Positions 16,577-26,789 of a stretch of DNA of 64,000 nucleotides are shown here, piece after piece. How positions within the stretch are numbered: position 1 is the first letter of the stretch; every line of letters begins with the position of its first letter. Made by a program: the position numbers and the translations under genes. A model generated the notes under the pieces. It did no database searches. It was not told where the DNA came from and saw nothing but the letters and a program-made list of their open reading frames with translations. This DNA comes from RBG-16-34-14 sp963727535 (GTDB lineage: Bacteria > Bacteroidota > Ignavibacteria > Ignavibacteriales > Ignavibacteriaceae): positions 310,001 through 374,000 of the forward strand of contig CAVSGR010000006.1 in the NCBI GenBank assembly GCA_963727535.1, written 5' to 3'.

Positions 16577-17946
16577 TAGTTTACTCCTCCTTCCGCATCT
16601 GATGATATTGTTCCAATTGTTAATCCTGTTGAGACATAATATTTTTTTGCAACCATTTTAATATCATCCACCGTAACTTTATCGTAAAGAGCATACAGTT
16701 TATTAACTGATTCCGGATCTCCGGTTAGTGCAACATAATGCGCCAGAGAGTTTGCAATCGTTGAGGGATTATCAATTCCCATTGCAAAGCTGTATTTAAG
16801 ATGGGATTTGGTTTCCGCTAAAAGCTTCTCGTCTACCCCGTTCGTTTTAACATTTTCAATAGCTTTCATAATTTCATCTTTTACATACTGCATATCTTCT
16901 TTTTTATAAAGAGACGCCTGGATAGAAATCAGGTTTGGGTCACGGGAATCTTGAGCGCCTCCTCCTAAAAATCTCGCCTTCTGCTCTTCTAATACAAGTT
17001 TTTTGTACAATTCGGAATTTTCCGAGAAAAGAATTGTATTCAAAACATCTATTGCCGGCATATCAATTTTAGTATCGTTAAATGCCGGACCTTTGAAATC
17101 CAAACCCAGATAAGGAGGAATGCCAGCATTCTGAAGATGAACTTTTTTAGTCTCTGTTTGTTTTGGTTCGACCGGAACCTCACTTACATAATCTCCATGT
17201 TTCCAATCACCAAAATATTTTTTCGCAAGCGTATTCACTTCATCAGGAGTTACGTCTCCAACAACAATTATTGTAGAATATTCGGGACGATAATAACGGC
17301 TAAAGAATTTTTGTGAGTACTCATACTGATTTGGCATATCGACGATATCATTAAAAAAGCCCATAGTTGTATGCTTATATGTATGTTTCACAAAAGCTGT
17401 GTCTAAAAGCATCTCATATAATTTTGCATAAGGATTTGCATAATTTTTTGTGTATTCACCTTTAACTGCACCTGCTTCAACCTTAAAACCATGTTCGGAA
17501 TAATGTAGATTCTTAAACCTGTCTGACTCAACTTCAAACATTTTCTCAAGCTTTCCGGCGTTACCTGTCATATGATAAAGCGTTCTGTCGTTAGCTGTAT
17601 TTGCGTTAGCGCTTGCCCCAATGGATTTTAGTACAGCATCATATTTTTCGGGCGGGTATTTATCGGTTCCGCGGAACATCATATGCTCAAAAAAATGAGC
17701 AAAGCCTGTTACTCCATTTTCAACCTCGTTCCTAGAGCCGGCTCTTACAACGATGTAAAAGGCTGCTAAGCCAGGACTATCAAAAGGAACGGTAACAACA
17801 TTTAATCCGTTATCCATTTTATGTTGATAAATTGGGTAAGGAAGGATTTTCTCTTCTTCTGAATTTCCTCTTTGCTTTGCTAAAGCAGTAATCATACCTA
17901 CAAAAATAAGAGAAGAAACAATCAGAAGTTGCAATAATATTTTCAC
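16576..17946 (-). CDS. M16 family zinc peptidase, catalytic subunit
   Basis: The 456-residue exported protein has the inverted zinc motif HFFEH near residue 85 (GFAHFFEHMMFRGTDKYP), followed by ANANTANDRTLYH and the downstream Glu region EHGFKVEAGAVKGEY. These residues are those of active M16B peptidases related to the mitochondrial processing peptidase. The N-terminal hydrophobic stretch ending ALAK is a signal peptide. The gene is the first of a two-gene operon and overlaps the next start by one base (TAATG), so both chains are probably made in equal amounts. It should degrade peptides in the periplasm. Confidence 0.92.
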   Translation of the reverse strand: MKILLQLLIVSSLIFVGMITALAKQRGNSEEEKILPYPIYQHKMDNGLNVVTVPFDSPGLAAFYIVVRAGSRNEVENGVTGFAHFFEHMMFRGTDKYPPEKYDAVLKSIGASANANTANDRTLYHMTGNAGKLEKMFEVESDRFKNLHYSEHGFKVEAGAVKGEYTKNYANPYAKLYEMLLDTAFVKHTYKHTTMGFFNDIVDMPNQYEYSQKFFSRYYRPEYSTIIVVGDVTPDEVNTLAKKYFGDWKHGDYVSEVPVEPKQTETKKVHLQNAGIPPYLGLDFKGPAFNDTKIDMPAIDVLNTILFSENSELYKKLVLEEQKARFLGGGAQDSRDPNLISIQASLYKKEDMQYVKDEIMKAIENVKTNGVDEKLLAETKSHLKYSFAMGIDNPSTIANSLAHYVALTGDPESVNKLYALYDKVTVDDIKMVAKKYYVSTGLTIGTISSDAEGGVN

Positions 17947-18051
17947 AATTTTACTCCTTAATTATTTTTCAGCGATGCCTAAATAATTATTTTATATTTA
18001 AACTTCAATTTATTTATTATGAATGGAAGTTATATTATTTAGATTAATTTA

Positions 18052-18723
18052 ATGACTAATATACCAATACCAAGAGTAAAAATATGTTGCATTTCCAGCA
18101 TCGAAGAAGCAAAATTAGCTATAGAATATGGAGCTTCTGCAGTTGGACTTGTTTCAGAAATGCCAAGTGGTCCCGGACCGATACCGGAAGAATTGATTAA
18201 GGAAATAGCCGAGACTATTCCTCCCGGCGTTTCATCTTTTCTTTTAACAAGCAAACAGGATGTTGACTCTATTATAGAAGAACAAAGAAAAACAAAAGTA
18301 AATACGATTCAGCTTGTCGATAGATTGCTTTACGGCACACACACAGACCTTAAAACAGCACTTCCAGGAATTTCAATTGTGCAGGTAATTCATGTAAGAG
18401 GAGAAGAGTCTGTAAAAGAAGCCGTTAACATTTCTAAATATGTTAATGCAATTCTTCTCGATTCGGGAAATCAAGCATTAAAAATAAAAGAGCTTGGCGG
18501 AACAGGAAGAGTTCATAATTGGGAAATAAGTAAAAAGATAGTTGAATCTGTTGATGTCCCGGTTTTTCTGGCAGGAGGGTTAAAACCGGAGAATGTGCAT
18601 GAGGCAGTTAAAAAAGTTAAACCTTTCGGTGTGGATGTTTGCAGCGGTGTAAGAACAAATGGAAATCTTGATGAGATAAAACTAAAAACATTTTTTGAAA
18701 ATCTGGAAAAATTAGAACAATGA
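18052..18723 (+). CDS. Phosphoribosylanthranilate isomerase-like protein
   Basis: A TIM barrel of TrpF type, 223 residues: VKICCISSIEEAKLAIEYGASAVG at the start, VNTIQLVD, AILLDSG and the phosphate-binding end VFLAGGLKPENVHEAV...FGVDVCSGVRTNG. The catalytic Cys of VKIC and the Asp of LLDS are kept. The usual KICG reads KICC, and VDVSSGVE reads VDVCSGVR, so it is an outlying member. No other trp genes are nearby. It may be the tryptophan-pathway isomerase or a paralogue with another sugar-phosphate substrate, so no gene symbol is given. It is divergent from the M16 operon, with a ~105-base shared upstream region. Confidence 0.75.
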   Translation: MTNIPIPRVKICCISSIEEAKLAIEYGASAVGLVSEMPSGPGPIPEELIKEIAETIPPGVSSFLLTSKQDVDSIIEEQRKTKVNTIQLVDRLLYGTHTDLKTALPGISIVQVIHVRGEESVKEAVNISKYVNAILLDSGNQALKIKELGGTGRVHNWEISKKIVESVDVPVFLAGGLKPENVHEAVKKVKPFGVDVCSGVRTNGNLDEIKLKTFFENLEKLEQ

Positions 18724-18813
18724 CTAATGAATAGTTAGTTACAGGATTTAAAACTAATTTGCTCTGCTTTAGTTCATCAATTAAATTAGAGAAACAAAAA
18801 AACGGAATTAAAA

Positions 18814-19314
18814 TTGGAATTTAAAGTTCATCCCGATGTTAGAATTGGTCACATTCATTTAACGGTTTCTGATCTACAGAAATCTTTAAGCTTTTACAGA
18901 GATATTCTCGGTTTTGAAATTACAACTTATTATGGAGACTCTGCGGTTTTTCTTTCTGCCGGTGGTTATCATCATCATATTGGATTAAATACATGGAACG
19001 GAAAAGGAGCTACGCCTCCGCCACCTGGACATACAGGGCTATATCATTTTGCAATTCTTTATCCAAACCGAAAGGAACTCGCGAGGGTTTTAAAAAGACT
19101 TTACGAGAAAAATTATCCGATTGAGGGAGCTTCAGATCATGGTGTATCCGAAGCAATTTATCTAAGAGATCCGGATGGAAACGGTGTTGAACTTTACACA
19201 GATCGTGAACTCGAAGAATGGCCAATTGATTCTGAAGGACATTTACAGATGACGACTAATCATCTTGATGTGCTTGGGTTGCTATCTGAATTAGATGAAG
19301 AAGAAAATCCGTAA
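18814..19314 (+). CDS. VOC family protein (glyoxalase / extradiol dioxygenase-like)
   Basis: Two beta-alpha-beta-beta-beta halves in 166 residues. Metal-ligand positions are present: GHIHLTVSDLQKSLSFYRD, HHHIGLNTW, TGLYHFAILYPNRKEL, and YLRDPDGNGVELYTDRELEEW. The text resembles CatE-type catechol 2,3-dioxygenase-like proteins, where His-His-Glu binds the metal. The substrate is unknown. The TTG start at 18814 is chosen because the homology (KVHPDVRIGHIHL) begins directly after it; no strong ribosome site is visible. Confidence 0.8.
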   Translation: MEFKVHPDVRIGHIHLTVSDLQKSLSFYRDILGFEITTYYGDSAVFLSAGGYHHHIGLNTWNGKGATPPPPGHTGLYHFAILYPNRKELARVLKRLYEKNYPIEGASDHGVSEAIYLRDPDGNGVELYTDRELEEWPIDSEGHLQMTTNHLDVLGLLSELDEEENP

Positions 19315-19375
19315 TAAAATCTTATTGTTAGTAGCCGAATAAATTTCGGGGAGAAATATAGAAAGCGAGCTGCCC

Positions 19376-20791
19376 ATGAAAAATTTAAGTAATAAATTTT
19401 TAGTATTAATATTTTTAATCATTCCCTTTCAGCTTTTACTTTCGCAGAATAATGAAAAGATAAAAGGTAAGTGGCTTGGTACTTTAAAGCTACCCGCCAT
19501 AGAGTTAAGAATTGTTTTTAATGTATCTGAGAATGAAGACGGTTCCTTAAATACCACACTTGATAGTCCCGACCAGGGCGCCTTTGGAATCGCAGTTGAT
19601 TCAACAATTTATGATTATCCCGACATCAGATTTGTGATTCTTGCCGTAAAAGGTTCTTACGAAGGTAAATTTGATCAGGATAGTATTATCGGGAAATGGA
19701 CACAAGGTATGCCGATTCCACTCACTCTTAAAAAAACAGAAAAAGTTGAAGATCCCAAAAGACCCCAGGAACCCAAACCTCCATATCCATATAATGAAGA
19801 AGAAGTTTCTTATCCTAACGAAAAAGCAGGCTTAACTTTAGCTGGAACATTTACATATCCCAAAGAGGGAAATTCTTTTCCTGCAGTAGTTCTTATTTCT
19901 GGTTCAGGTGCACAAAATAGGAATGAAGAACTTTTTGGACACAAACCATTCCTTGTACTTGCAGATTATTTAACCAGGAACGGAATAGCCGTTTTAAGAT
20001 TTGATGATAGAGGTACCGCAAAATCAACAGGAGATTTTTCGTCAGCCACAACCAAAGATTTTGTTTCAGATGCTTTAGCCGGTGTTGAATATTTAAGTTC
20101 GCGCAAAGAAGTTAACAAAGATAAGATCGGATTAATTGGACATAGTGAGGGAGGATTAATTGCTCCCCTTGCCGCGGTTGAGTCTCCTGATGTTGACTTC
20201 ATTGTGTTAATGGCGGGAACGGGGATAATTGGTAAGGAACTTCTAAAAAAACAAACTGCTCTTATTTTAAGGGCAAACGGTTATGATGAAGAAAAAATTA
20301 AAAGGGATATTAATGTACTATCACAAATGTACGAAGTAATTGTTACTGAGAAAGATACATCGGTTGCCAGAGAAAAGCTTAAAGAGGTTTTTGATAAAAG
20401 TTATGCTGAATTAACGGATGAAGAGAAAAAAGAAGTTGGAGATCCGAAGCAGTTTTTTAATCAGCAAATAAAAACTCTGCTTAGTCCCTGGTTCAGGTTT
20501 TTTCTCAAGTATGATCCCTATCCAACTTTAACAAAAGTGAAAGTTCCTGTTCTTGCAATCAATGGGGAAAAAGATTTACAAGTTCCTCCCAAAGAAGATC
20601 TCGAAATGATTGAAAAAGCATTGAAAGAAGGTGGGAATAAAAATTATAAGGTTGTTGAGTTGCAAGGTTTGAATCATTTATTTCAAACTGCCGGGACTGG
20701 TTCTCCTGCGGAATATTCAAAGATTAAAGAAACAATTTCCCCGGTTGCACTAAAAACAATTACAGATTGGATTAAGGAAACCACAAAATAA
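19376..20791 (+). CDS. Exported alpha/beta hydrolase
   Basis: Signal peptide of about 24 residues (ending LLLSQ). Then an N-terminal beta domain of ~110 residues (GKWLGTLKLPAIELRIVFNV), also seen in similar exported hydrolases, precedes the alpha/beta-hydrolase fold. The nucleophile elbow is GHSEGG, the oxyanion region is LISGSGAQNRNE and the acid is probably the Asp of AINGEKDLQVP. The catalytic His is in LQGLNHLFQ. The protein belongs to the broad group of secreted esterase/peptidase-like hydrolases; the substrate cannot be told. It stands alone, convergent with the sensor kinase gene. Confidence 0.85.
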   Translation: MKNLSNKFLVLIFLIIPFQLLLSQNNEKIKGKWLGTLKLPAIELRIVFNVSENEDGSLNTTLDSPDQGAFGIAVDSTIYDYPDIRFVILAVKGSYEGKFDQDSIIGKWTQGMPIPLTLKKTEKVEDPKRPQEPKPPYPYNEEEVSYPNEKAGLTLAGTFTYPKEGNSFPAVVLISGSGAQNRNEELFGHKPFLVLADYLTRNGIAVLRFDDRGTAKSTGDFSSATTKDFVSDALAGVEYLSSRKEVNKDKIGLIGHSEGGLIAPLAAVESPDVDFIVLMAGTGIIGKELLKKQTALILRANGYDEEKIKRDINVLSQMYEVIVTEKDTSVAREKLKEVFDKSYAELTDEEKKEVGDPKQFFNQQIKTLLSPWFRFFLKYDPYPTLTKVKVPVLAINGEKDLQVPPKEDLEMIEKALKEGGNKNYKVVELQGLNHLFQTAGTGSPAEYSKIKETISPVALKTITDWIKETTK

Positions 20792-20841
20792 ATCCAGTAA
20801 CCCGACACAACGTTTAATTGTTCCAATAATAAGAGAAATAT

Positions 20842-23772
20842 TTATTTTGATAAAACAGGAGTCGTTGAGGTTTGCGTCTTTCCCCTTATAACACGCGTAC
20901 CTTCAGCTTGTTTTCTATGAATATAGCTTTCAATTAAGGCTCTTATTAGTTCTTCCAGTTTGAATGGCTTAACGACGTAATCATCCATACCAATTGAAAG
21001 GTACTTTGCCTTATCCGTACTTAATGCATTTGCCGTAACGGCAACTATGTGGGGTTGTTTTTCCGCCGGGAAATTGTTCCGGATTTCAACAGTACATTGC
21101 TCTCCGTCCATTTCGGGCATTTGAACATCCATTAGAATAACATCGTAAGATTTATTTTTCAGAGCTTTAAGGGCTTCAATTCCATTTATCGCAACGTCCG
21201 CAGTGTATCCAATTTTTTCAAGAAAGCGTAGAGCTACTTTTTGGTTAATTAAATTATCTTCTGCCAGTAGAATCTGAAGCGGATATTGCTTCCCTATTTC
21301 AGCATCAAAGTGCACTGGCGTCGGGTGCTGACCTTTTGCGTTGGTTTCAGGAGTTTTACTAAGAACAGTTATCAATGCATTATATAATTGTACTAACTTA
21401 ATTGGTTTTGTAAGTGTTGCAGCAAACTGAGAAAATGCGTTTTTCTTTTCTCGATACCCGTAAGAGGAGAGAAGAATTAAAGGTAATTTCTTTCCACCTG
21501 TTAATTGCCGGATTTCGTTTGAAAGTGTTAATCCATCCATTTCAGGCATATGGAAATCGAGGATTGCAAGATCAAACACCGCTCCACTTTGAAGTCTTTC
21601 TATTGCTTCATAACCTGAAGCAGCAACAGTAGGAATCATCTGGAATGATTCTGTTTGTCTGTATAGTATATTTCTATTTGTTTGGTTATCATCTACTATT
21701 AAAACTTTCTTTCCTGCGAGAGATGACATATCACTCTCGTTTTGTTTTTCGACGGAAAGCTCAGTAAGTATTGAAAAATGAAATGTTGTCCCTTCACCTG
21801 GTATCCCAGTGCTCTCCACCCACATTGTTCCTCCCATAAGTTCACTTAATTTCTTGCTAATGGTTAGCCCTAATCCCGTACCACCAAATTTGCGGGTAGT
21901 AGAGGCATCTACCTGGGTAAATGATTGGAAAACTTTATCCTGGCGTTCGAGGGGTATTCCCATACCAGTATCTCTTACAGAGAAATGAAGCTGATATTTA
22001 TAATGGTCGCGCAATTGCCCTGATACCGAAACTTCAACTTCTCCATTGTCTGTAAACTTAATTGCATTGCTAAGCAAATTAATCAAGATTTGACGGACGC
22101 GAGTAATATCTCCAACGACATTAGTAGACAACCCGTCATCAATTGAGTAAACAAGCTCAATATCTTTATCCGCAGCTTTAGAAGCTATTAAATCGAGCGA
22201 CTCTTCAACACAATTTCTAACATCAAAAGGTTGTTTTTCAATATCTATTTTTTGTGCTTCTATTTTTGAAAAGTCTAGTATATCGTTTATGAGTGACAAA
22301 AGAATATCGCCACTCTTGTATACTGTGTCAGCAAAGTCCCGTTGTTCCTCGTTTAACTGAGTATCCATTAGCAATCCGGTCATTCCTATTATTGCATTAA
22401 GTGGTGTACGAATTTCGTGGCTCATATTCGCAAGAAACTGACCTTTTACTTTGGTTGCATTTTTAAGATTGGCGTTCGTCTTTTCTAATTCCCCATATGC
22501 TTTCTTAATAGCTTCATCCGCCTTTTTCCTGTTGGTAATATTATGACCCACTCCCAAAATACCAATTACTTTTCCCTGGTTATCTTTTATAGGAATCTTG
22601 TTTGTTAAATAATAATTTGTTTCTTCTGTTCCCGGGTAAATAATAGTTTCTTCTTTTTCAACAACCGGTTTACCGGTATGCACAATTTCCATTTCTTCCT
22701 GGAAAATATGTTCGGCTTTTTCTACAGGGTAAAAATCATAAATTGTTTTACCTGCGGCTTCTTCCTGAACTTTTACCCCGAGGTATTTTAAATGCGCACT
22801 ATTATTAAATATATAATTACCTTGAGCGTCCTTAAAAAAGACTAAATCCGGTAGGCTATCTATTAAAGTTCGAAGGAGATTTCTTTCTTTCTGAAGCACT
22901 CCATGTGCCTGTACCATATCAGTAATATCACGCCCGATACCTAATAAACCGATAATGTTTCCATTTTCATCTTTTAAGGGAATCTTTGATGTTAAAAGCC
23001 ACCCTTCGTTACCGTCAGAATCAATAATATACTCTTCCTTATTAATTACTGGTTGGCCTGTTTTTATAACCTGTTGATCGCCTTCATGAAAACTTTTGGC
23101 TATTTCCGCAGGGAAAAGATCAAAATCAGTTTTACCTAATACTTCTGCTTCTGATTGTTTCCCAGCATTACGTACATCAGTAGCATTGGCCAAAATCTTG
23201 CGACCCTCTTTGTCTTTAGCGTATATTAAATCTGGCAGGTTTTCAATTAATGTTCTTAAAAGATTTCGTTCTTTCTCAAGTACCTCATGGGCCTTTACCA
23301 TTTCAGTTATATCGCGTCCTATTCCCAATAGACCTGTAATATTACCGGCATTATCTTTTATAGGAAACTTCGAAGTAAGAAGCCATTTTTTATTACCATC
23401 CGGAGCAATAAAGTATTCTTCTCTATTAATAACGGGCTCACCCGTTTCCATAACCTTTTGATCATCTTCAAAAAAACCTTTGGCTATATTCCCAGGAAAA
23501 AGCTCGAAATCATTTTTACCTAATACTTCATCTTCAGAATGTTTTCCTACATTTTGTATATCTGCTGCATTTGCTAAAATTTTGCGGCCATCTTTATCTT
23601 TAGCATATATTAAATCTGGCAGGTTTTCAATTAATGTTTTTAATAAGATACGTTCTTTTTCATTTTCTATAGGTTTGTTGTTGATATTAGCAGCTTCCAG
23701 TTCATTAATCCGCTGACGTAATTCGGAGATTTCTTCGAGGAGTTCTGATGAGCTTTTTTGGCTGTTGTCCAT
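20842..23772 (-). CDS. Hybrid sensor histidine kinase with three PAS and two receiver domains
   Basis: Order along 976 residues: a short coiled coil (SELLEEISELRQRINELEA), PAS 1 (about 40-160), PAS 2 (165-285), PAS 3 (295-415), HisKA with FLANMSHEIRTPLNAIIG near 445, HATPase_c to about 670 (GGTGLGLTISKKLSELMGG), receiver 1 (LIVDDNQTNRNIL, phospho-Asp in LDFHMPEMDG) and receiver 2 (LLAEDNLINQKVA, phospho-Asp in LMDVQMPEMDG, VVKPF near 930). There are no membrane segments, so it is a cytosolic sensor. It lacks an HPt domain and no response regulator is adjacent, so its output must pass to a distant partner. PAS 1 and PAS 2 are almost the same sequence. Confidence 0.93.
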   Translation of the reverse strand: MDNSQKSSSELLEEISELRQRINELEAANINNKPIENEKERILLKTLIENLPDLIYAKDKDGRKILANAADIQNVGKHSEDEVLGKNDFELFPGNIAKGFFEDDQKVMETGEPVINREEYFIAPDGNKKWLLTSKFPIKDNAGNITGLLGIGRDITEMVKAHEVLEKERNLLRTLIENLPDLIYAKDKEGRKILANATDVRNAGKQSEAEVLGKTDFDLFPAEIAKSFHEGDQQVIKTGQPVINKEEYIIDSDGNEGWLLTSKIPLKDENGNIIGLLGIGRDITDMVQAHGVLQKERNLLRTLIDSLPDLVFFKDAQGNYIFNNSAHLKYLGVKVQEEAAGKTIYDFYPVEKAEHIFQEEMEIVHTGKPVVEKEETIIYPGTEETNYYLTNKIPIKDNQGKVIGILGVGHNITNRKKADEAIKKAYGELEKTNANLKNATKVKGQFLANMSHEIRTPLNAIIGMTGLLMDTQLNEEQRDFADTVYKSGDILLSLINDILDFSKIEAQKIDIEKQPFDVRNCVEESLDLIASKAADKDIELVYSIDDGLSTNVVGDITRVRQILINLLSNAIKFTDNGEVEVSVSGQLRDHYKYQLHFSVRDTGMGIPLERQDKVFQSFTQVDASTTRKFGGTGLGLTISKKLSELMGGTMWVESTGIPGEGTTFHFSILTELSVEKQNESDMSSLAGKKVLIVDDNQTNRNILYRQTESFQMIPTVAASGYEAIERLQSGAVFDLAILDFHMPEMDGLTLSNEIRQLTGGKKLPLILLSSYGYREKKNAFSQFAATLTKPIKLVQLYNALITVLSKTPETNAKGQHPTPVHFDAEIGKQYPLQILLAEDNLINQKVALRFLEKIGYTADVAINGIEALKALKNKSYDVILMDVQMPEMDGEQCTVEIRNNFPAEKQPHIVAVTANALSTDKAKYLSIGMDDYVVKPFKLEELIRALIESYIHRKQAEGTRVIRGKTQTSTTPVLSK

Positions 23773-24352
23773 TTTAACTATTACTATTTTTCTTAATTAA
23801 TTGAGTAGGCAAAAAGACACCTTTATTTATAATCATATTAAATTCCCGCTATGAACAGTAATGTGCCTTGAAGAACAATTTTGGTGCCACTAGGAAGGAA
23901 TAATAAACTATTAAATATACTGCTAAAGTCTGCTATTCTGAGGGATTATAAGGGGCAGGAAAAATTAAACACTCGTTTAATTAGTGGAAAACTAACCGCT
24001 GGACAAAGAGAATTTTACAATTATTTAATACGGGATGAATAAGTAATTCCTTTCATTGAATACGCAATTATAAAATTATGACTCAACATTTTTAATTGAA
24101 AGTTTTGAATTTTTATTTAAGTTATCTGTTGTTTCAAAGGGATTCTTTACAGGCATGTGGAGGTCTGTATTTTTTCAAAGCTAAATTCTTTTAATTGTTA
24201 TTTCGCATATTATTACATTTATTAATCCTCTTTGAGGATATCAAGATTAGCCTTAGTATCAGGCAGGTCTATATGGTCACGGTTAGCCAGTATATTGATT
24301 TATTGCACCTGACAATCAGCTTTGTTTTATCTTTCCTTCAGGTCGTTTTTTA
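23773..24352. other. Gap of 580 bases between the sensor kinase and the type IX cargo gene
   Basis: Mostly AT-rich with no strong terminator or repeat. One small open frame runs on the plus strand from TTG 23881 to the stop at 24042 (53 residues). Its end, LNTRLISGKLTAGQREFYNY, has protein-like composition, but there is no ribosome site or recognised family; it may be a gene remnant. The part next to 23773 should carry the kinase promoter on the minus strand. Confidence 0.35.
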
Positions 24353-26467
24353 CTATTTGAGCAACACCATTTTTTTAGTTTCTCGAAAATTGCCTGCTGT
24401 AATAGAATAGAAGTAAACTCCACTGGAAAGATTGTTACCGTTAAATTCAATCGAGTGTTCTCCGGCTGTTTCGTTTTTATTTAATAATTCTGCTACTTCC
24501 TTTCCAAGTATATTATAAACTTTAAGTATGACTTTTTCATTCATCGGAAGGATATAAGTAATTTTAGTTGATGGATTAAAAGGATTCGGATAATTTTGTT
24601 TTAATGAAAATGTCGCGGGTGAGTTTTTGTTATCCTTGATGCCGGTAACAAAAGGATTTATACTTTTAAATATTCCTGATCCTTCTGTTCCTGCAAGCAA
24701 ATAATTCGATGGTGTAAAGAGAAGAGAATTTATTTTACCTGAAACCAAACCTTCCCCAATATAATTCCATGTTGCCCCCGAATCGCTTGATTTAAAAACA
24801 CCTTGGAAGGTACCTGCATAGATGTTGCCATCGGGATTAACTACTAAAGATAATATGCCCGTATTTGTTAGACCTTCATTATGGTTGGTCCAATTAAGTC
24901 CATCATCAGTTGAACGGTAAACTCCTCCACCTTCACCTCCGCCCCCGATAAAAATATCTCCATTCAGACTAAAAGCGATTGAAAAATTATATGTAGCAGG
25001 TATGCCGTTAACAGTCTGCCAGGTATCACCATTATTTGTGGAACGGTAAACTCCAATATCAGAAATAACAAAAACATTTCCGTCAGGCGCCACGCCTATC
25101 TTATAAATATAAGTTGTAGAAAGCGTATCCGTTATGTCCGTCCAGTTAGCGGTTGAAGAAGGAGTCCTATAGATTTTGCCGCTCGGTGTGCCTCCAAAGT
25201 AATATCCATTTTTACTAACAGCAACGGTTAAAAATGAATAATTTGATGTAAACGGATTGGTAAAAGGGGTCCATAAAGTATAATTTGTTGTAACATAAGT
25301 TCCGCCAACAACAGCATGTGCAATTAATCCTCCCGAAGGAAGAGCTTGAATATCTTCAATTGATAGATTGTACTGATCGTCCTTGATATTCATCAAATTC
25401 CAACTGTTACCTTCATCAGTCGACTTATAGATCCCTTTTCCGATAACGACTGCGTATAAATTTCCCGATGAATCTGCAACCAATGATTTTGTATTAGTAA
25501 AATACATTCCATTGTTCAGGGTTTCCCAAACAGAACCACCATCCGTAGAACGGACAACACCGTCGTAATAAGTTCCTACAACTATGTTATCGGAGTTATC
25601 AGTTGTAACGCATTGTAAACTACGCGAATTTGTGCCTGTATTTAATTGTGTCCAGTTTATTCCGTTATTTACAGATTCATATAGATCTGTAAATGTTGTA
25701 GAAAAAATATCTCCTGAAGAGTTAACTGAAACATCAAGAATATATGTATCCGCAATATCCCCGTTTATTTTTGACCAACTGCTGCCATCATCTGTGGACT
25801 CATACAAACCTGCAAAGTAAGTAGATAAAAATATATTACCATTATTATCGGAATTTATTGAGGAGGGTGCATCACCAATTGAATACCCTGAATCAGAAGG
25901 CGACCAGCTTGTTCCATTATCTGTGGATTTGAAAATACCTTTATAATAATCTACCGCTATTAATATTCCATTATCTGTATGCTGCACTAAAGTAATATTC
26001 GCGGTATCTATTCCGTTATTAATTGGTTCCCAACTACTCCCATGATCAGTGGATCTTGATACCTGTGGATTTCCCCCGCGAGCTGCATATATAATCCCAC
26101 TGGAATCAAGGCTAATATCAGCGCAATAACCAATATCCGACAATTGCCAGTCGTTGCCGTTATTTGCAGACATATATATATTATAATTAGTTCCAACTAT
26201 TATTCTGCCGTCATGGTCACACTTAATTGCTTTTATTCCAAGATCCTCAAGACCATTATTAGTTTGTTCCCAGGTAGCACCATTGTCAGTTGACCTAAAA
26301 ATTCCTCCTTTTTCACCCCCCGCAAAAATGGAACCATTTGGCGCAACAGCGACCGTTACAACTCTTCCCCCCTCTATTTGACCTGTAGGTTTCCAAAAGT
26401 TTTGTGAAAAAGAAATGTCTGAAATAAAAAGTAATATGATAACAATAAAGTAACCTGTCTTTTTCAT
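24353..26467 (-). CDS. Secreted beta-propeller (YCF48/sortilin-like repeats) protein with type IX sorting domain
   Basis: A signal peptide (ending SFSQN) is followed by about 600 residues of repeated units of the form GxIFxSTDxGxTWxxxNNG, for example FRSTDNGATWEQTNNGL and YRSTNNGDTWQTVNG. Such Asp-box/BNR-type repeats fold into beta-propellers. The last ~85 residues are a Por (type IX) C-terminal sorting domain: FSLKQNYPNPFNPSTKITY, NILGKEVAELLN, SGVYFYSITAGNF and terminal KKMVLLK. The protein is thus exported by type IX secretion and probably attached to or released from the cell surface. The ligand is unknown. At 704 residues it is a typical member. Confidence 0.88.
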   Translation of the reverse strand: MKKTGYFIVIILLFISDISFSQNFWKPTGQIEGGRVVTVAVAPNGSIFAGGEKGGIFRSTDNGATWEQTNNGLEDLGIKAIKCDHDGRIIVGTNYNIYMSANNGNDWQLSDIGYCADISLDSSGIIYAARGGNPQVSRSTDHGSSWEPINNGIDTANITLVQHTDNGILIAVDYYKGIFKSTDNGTSWSPSDSGYSIGDAPSSINSDNNGNIFLSTYFAGLYESTDDGSSWSKINGDIADTYILDVSVNSSGDIFSTTFTDLYESVNNGINWTQLNTGTNSRSLQCVTTDNSDNIVVGTYYDGVVRSTDGGSVWETLNNGMYFTNTKSLVADSSGNLYAVVIGKGIYKSTDEGNSWNLMNIKDDQYNLSIEDIQALPSGGLIAHAVVGGTYVTTNYTLWTPFTNPFTSNYSFLTVAVSKNGYYFGGTPSGKIYRTPSSTANWTDITDTLSTTYIYKIGVAPDGNVFVISDIGVYRSTNNGDTWQTVNGIPATYNFSIAFSLNGDIFIGGGGEGGGVYRSTDDGLNWTNHNEGLTNTGILSLVVNPDGNIYAGTFQGVFKSSDSGATWNYIGEGLVSGKINSLLFTPSNYLLAGTEGSGIFKSINPFVTGIKDNKNSPATFSLKQNYPNPFNPSTKITYILPMNEKVILKVYNILGKEVAELLNKNETAGEHSIEFNGNNLSSGVYFYSITAGNFRETKKMVLLK

Positions 26468-26789
26468 AACATACCTTTAGTTGATAAATAGATTAAAGAT
26501 TATTCTTGTTGCGAATATCTTTAACAAAAATTGGTAATTAAATGACGAACCGTAATGAATCATAAAATCAATTCTCATACCAGTGGGAAAAAATGTCTTG
26601 AATTTAAAAGTGAGATTATTATTTTGGCTTAAAATGTGCCTAATCCCCTGATAATTAGGTGAGTAAAGGAGAAAAATACTTTAAGACAATTTATCGCGTT
26701 ACCGGGTTCTTATTTGGAGAAGGTATGTATAAAAGTTTTTTTAAGGGAAAATTTTTCTCTTTTCTTAATTTAAATCTATGACAGGATTA
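26468..26789. other. Gap of 322 bases without a gene
   Basis: It lies between the ABC permease end and the start of the type IX cargo gene, both on the minus strand. A modest hairpin CCTAAT-N9-ATTAGG sits at 26639-26659 without a T-run. No ORF, RNA gene or longer repeat is seen; the promoter of the cargo gene should be here. Confidence 0.5.

Noticed and set aside
23881..24042. 53-residue open frame in the 580-base gap
   Set aside because: Composition is protein-like, but there is no ATG, ribosome site or known family; mentioned under the gap only.
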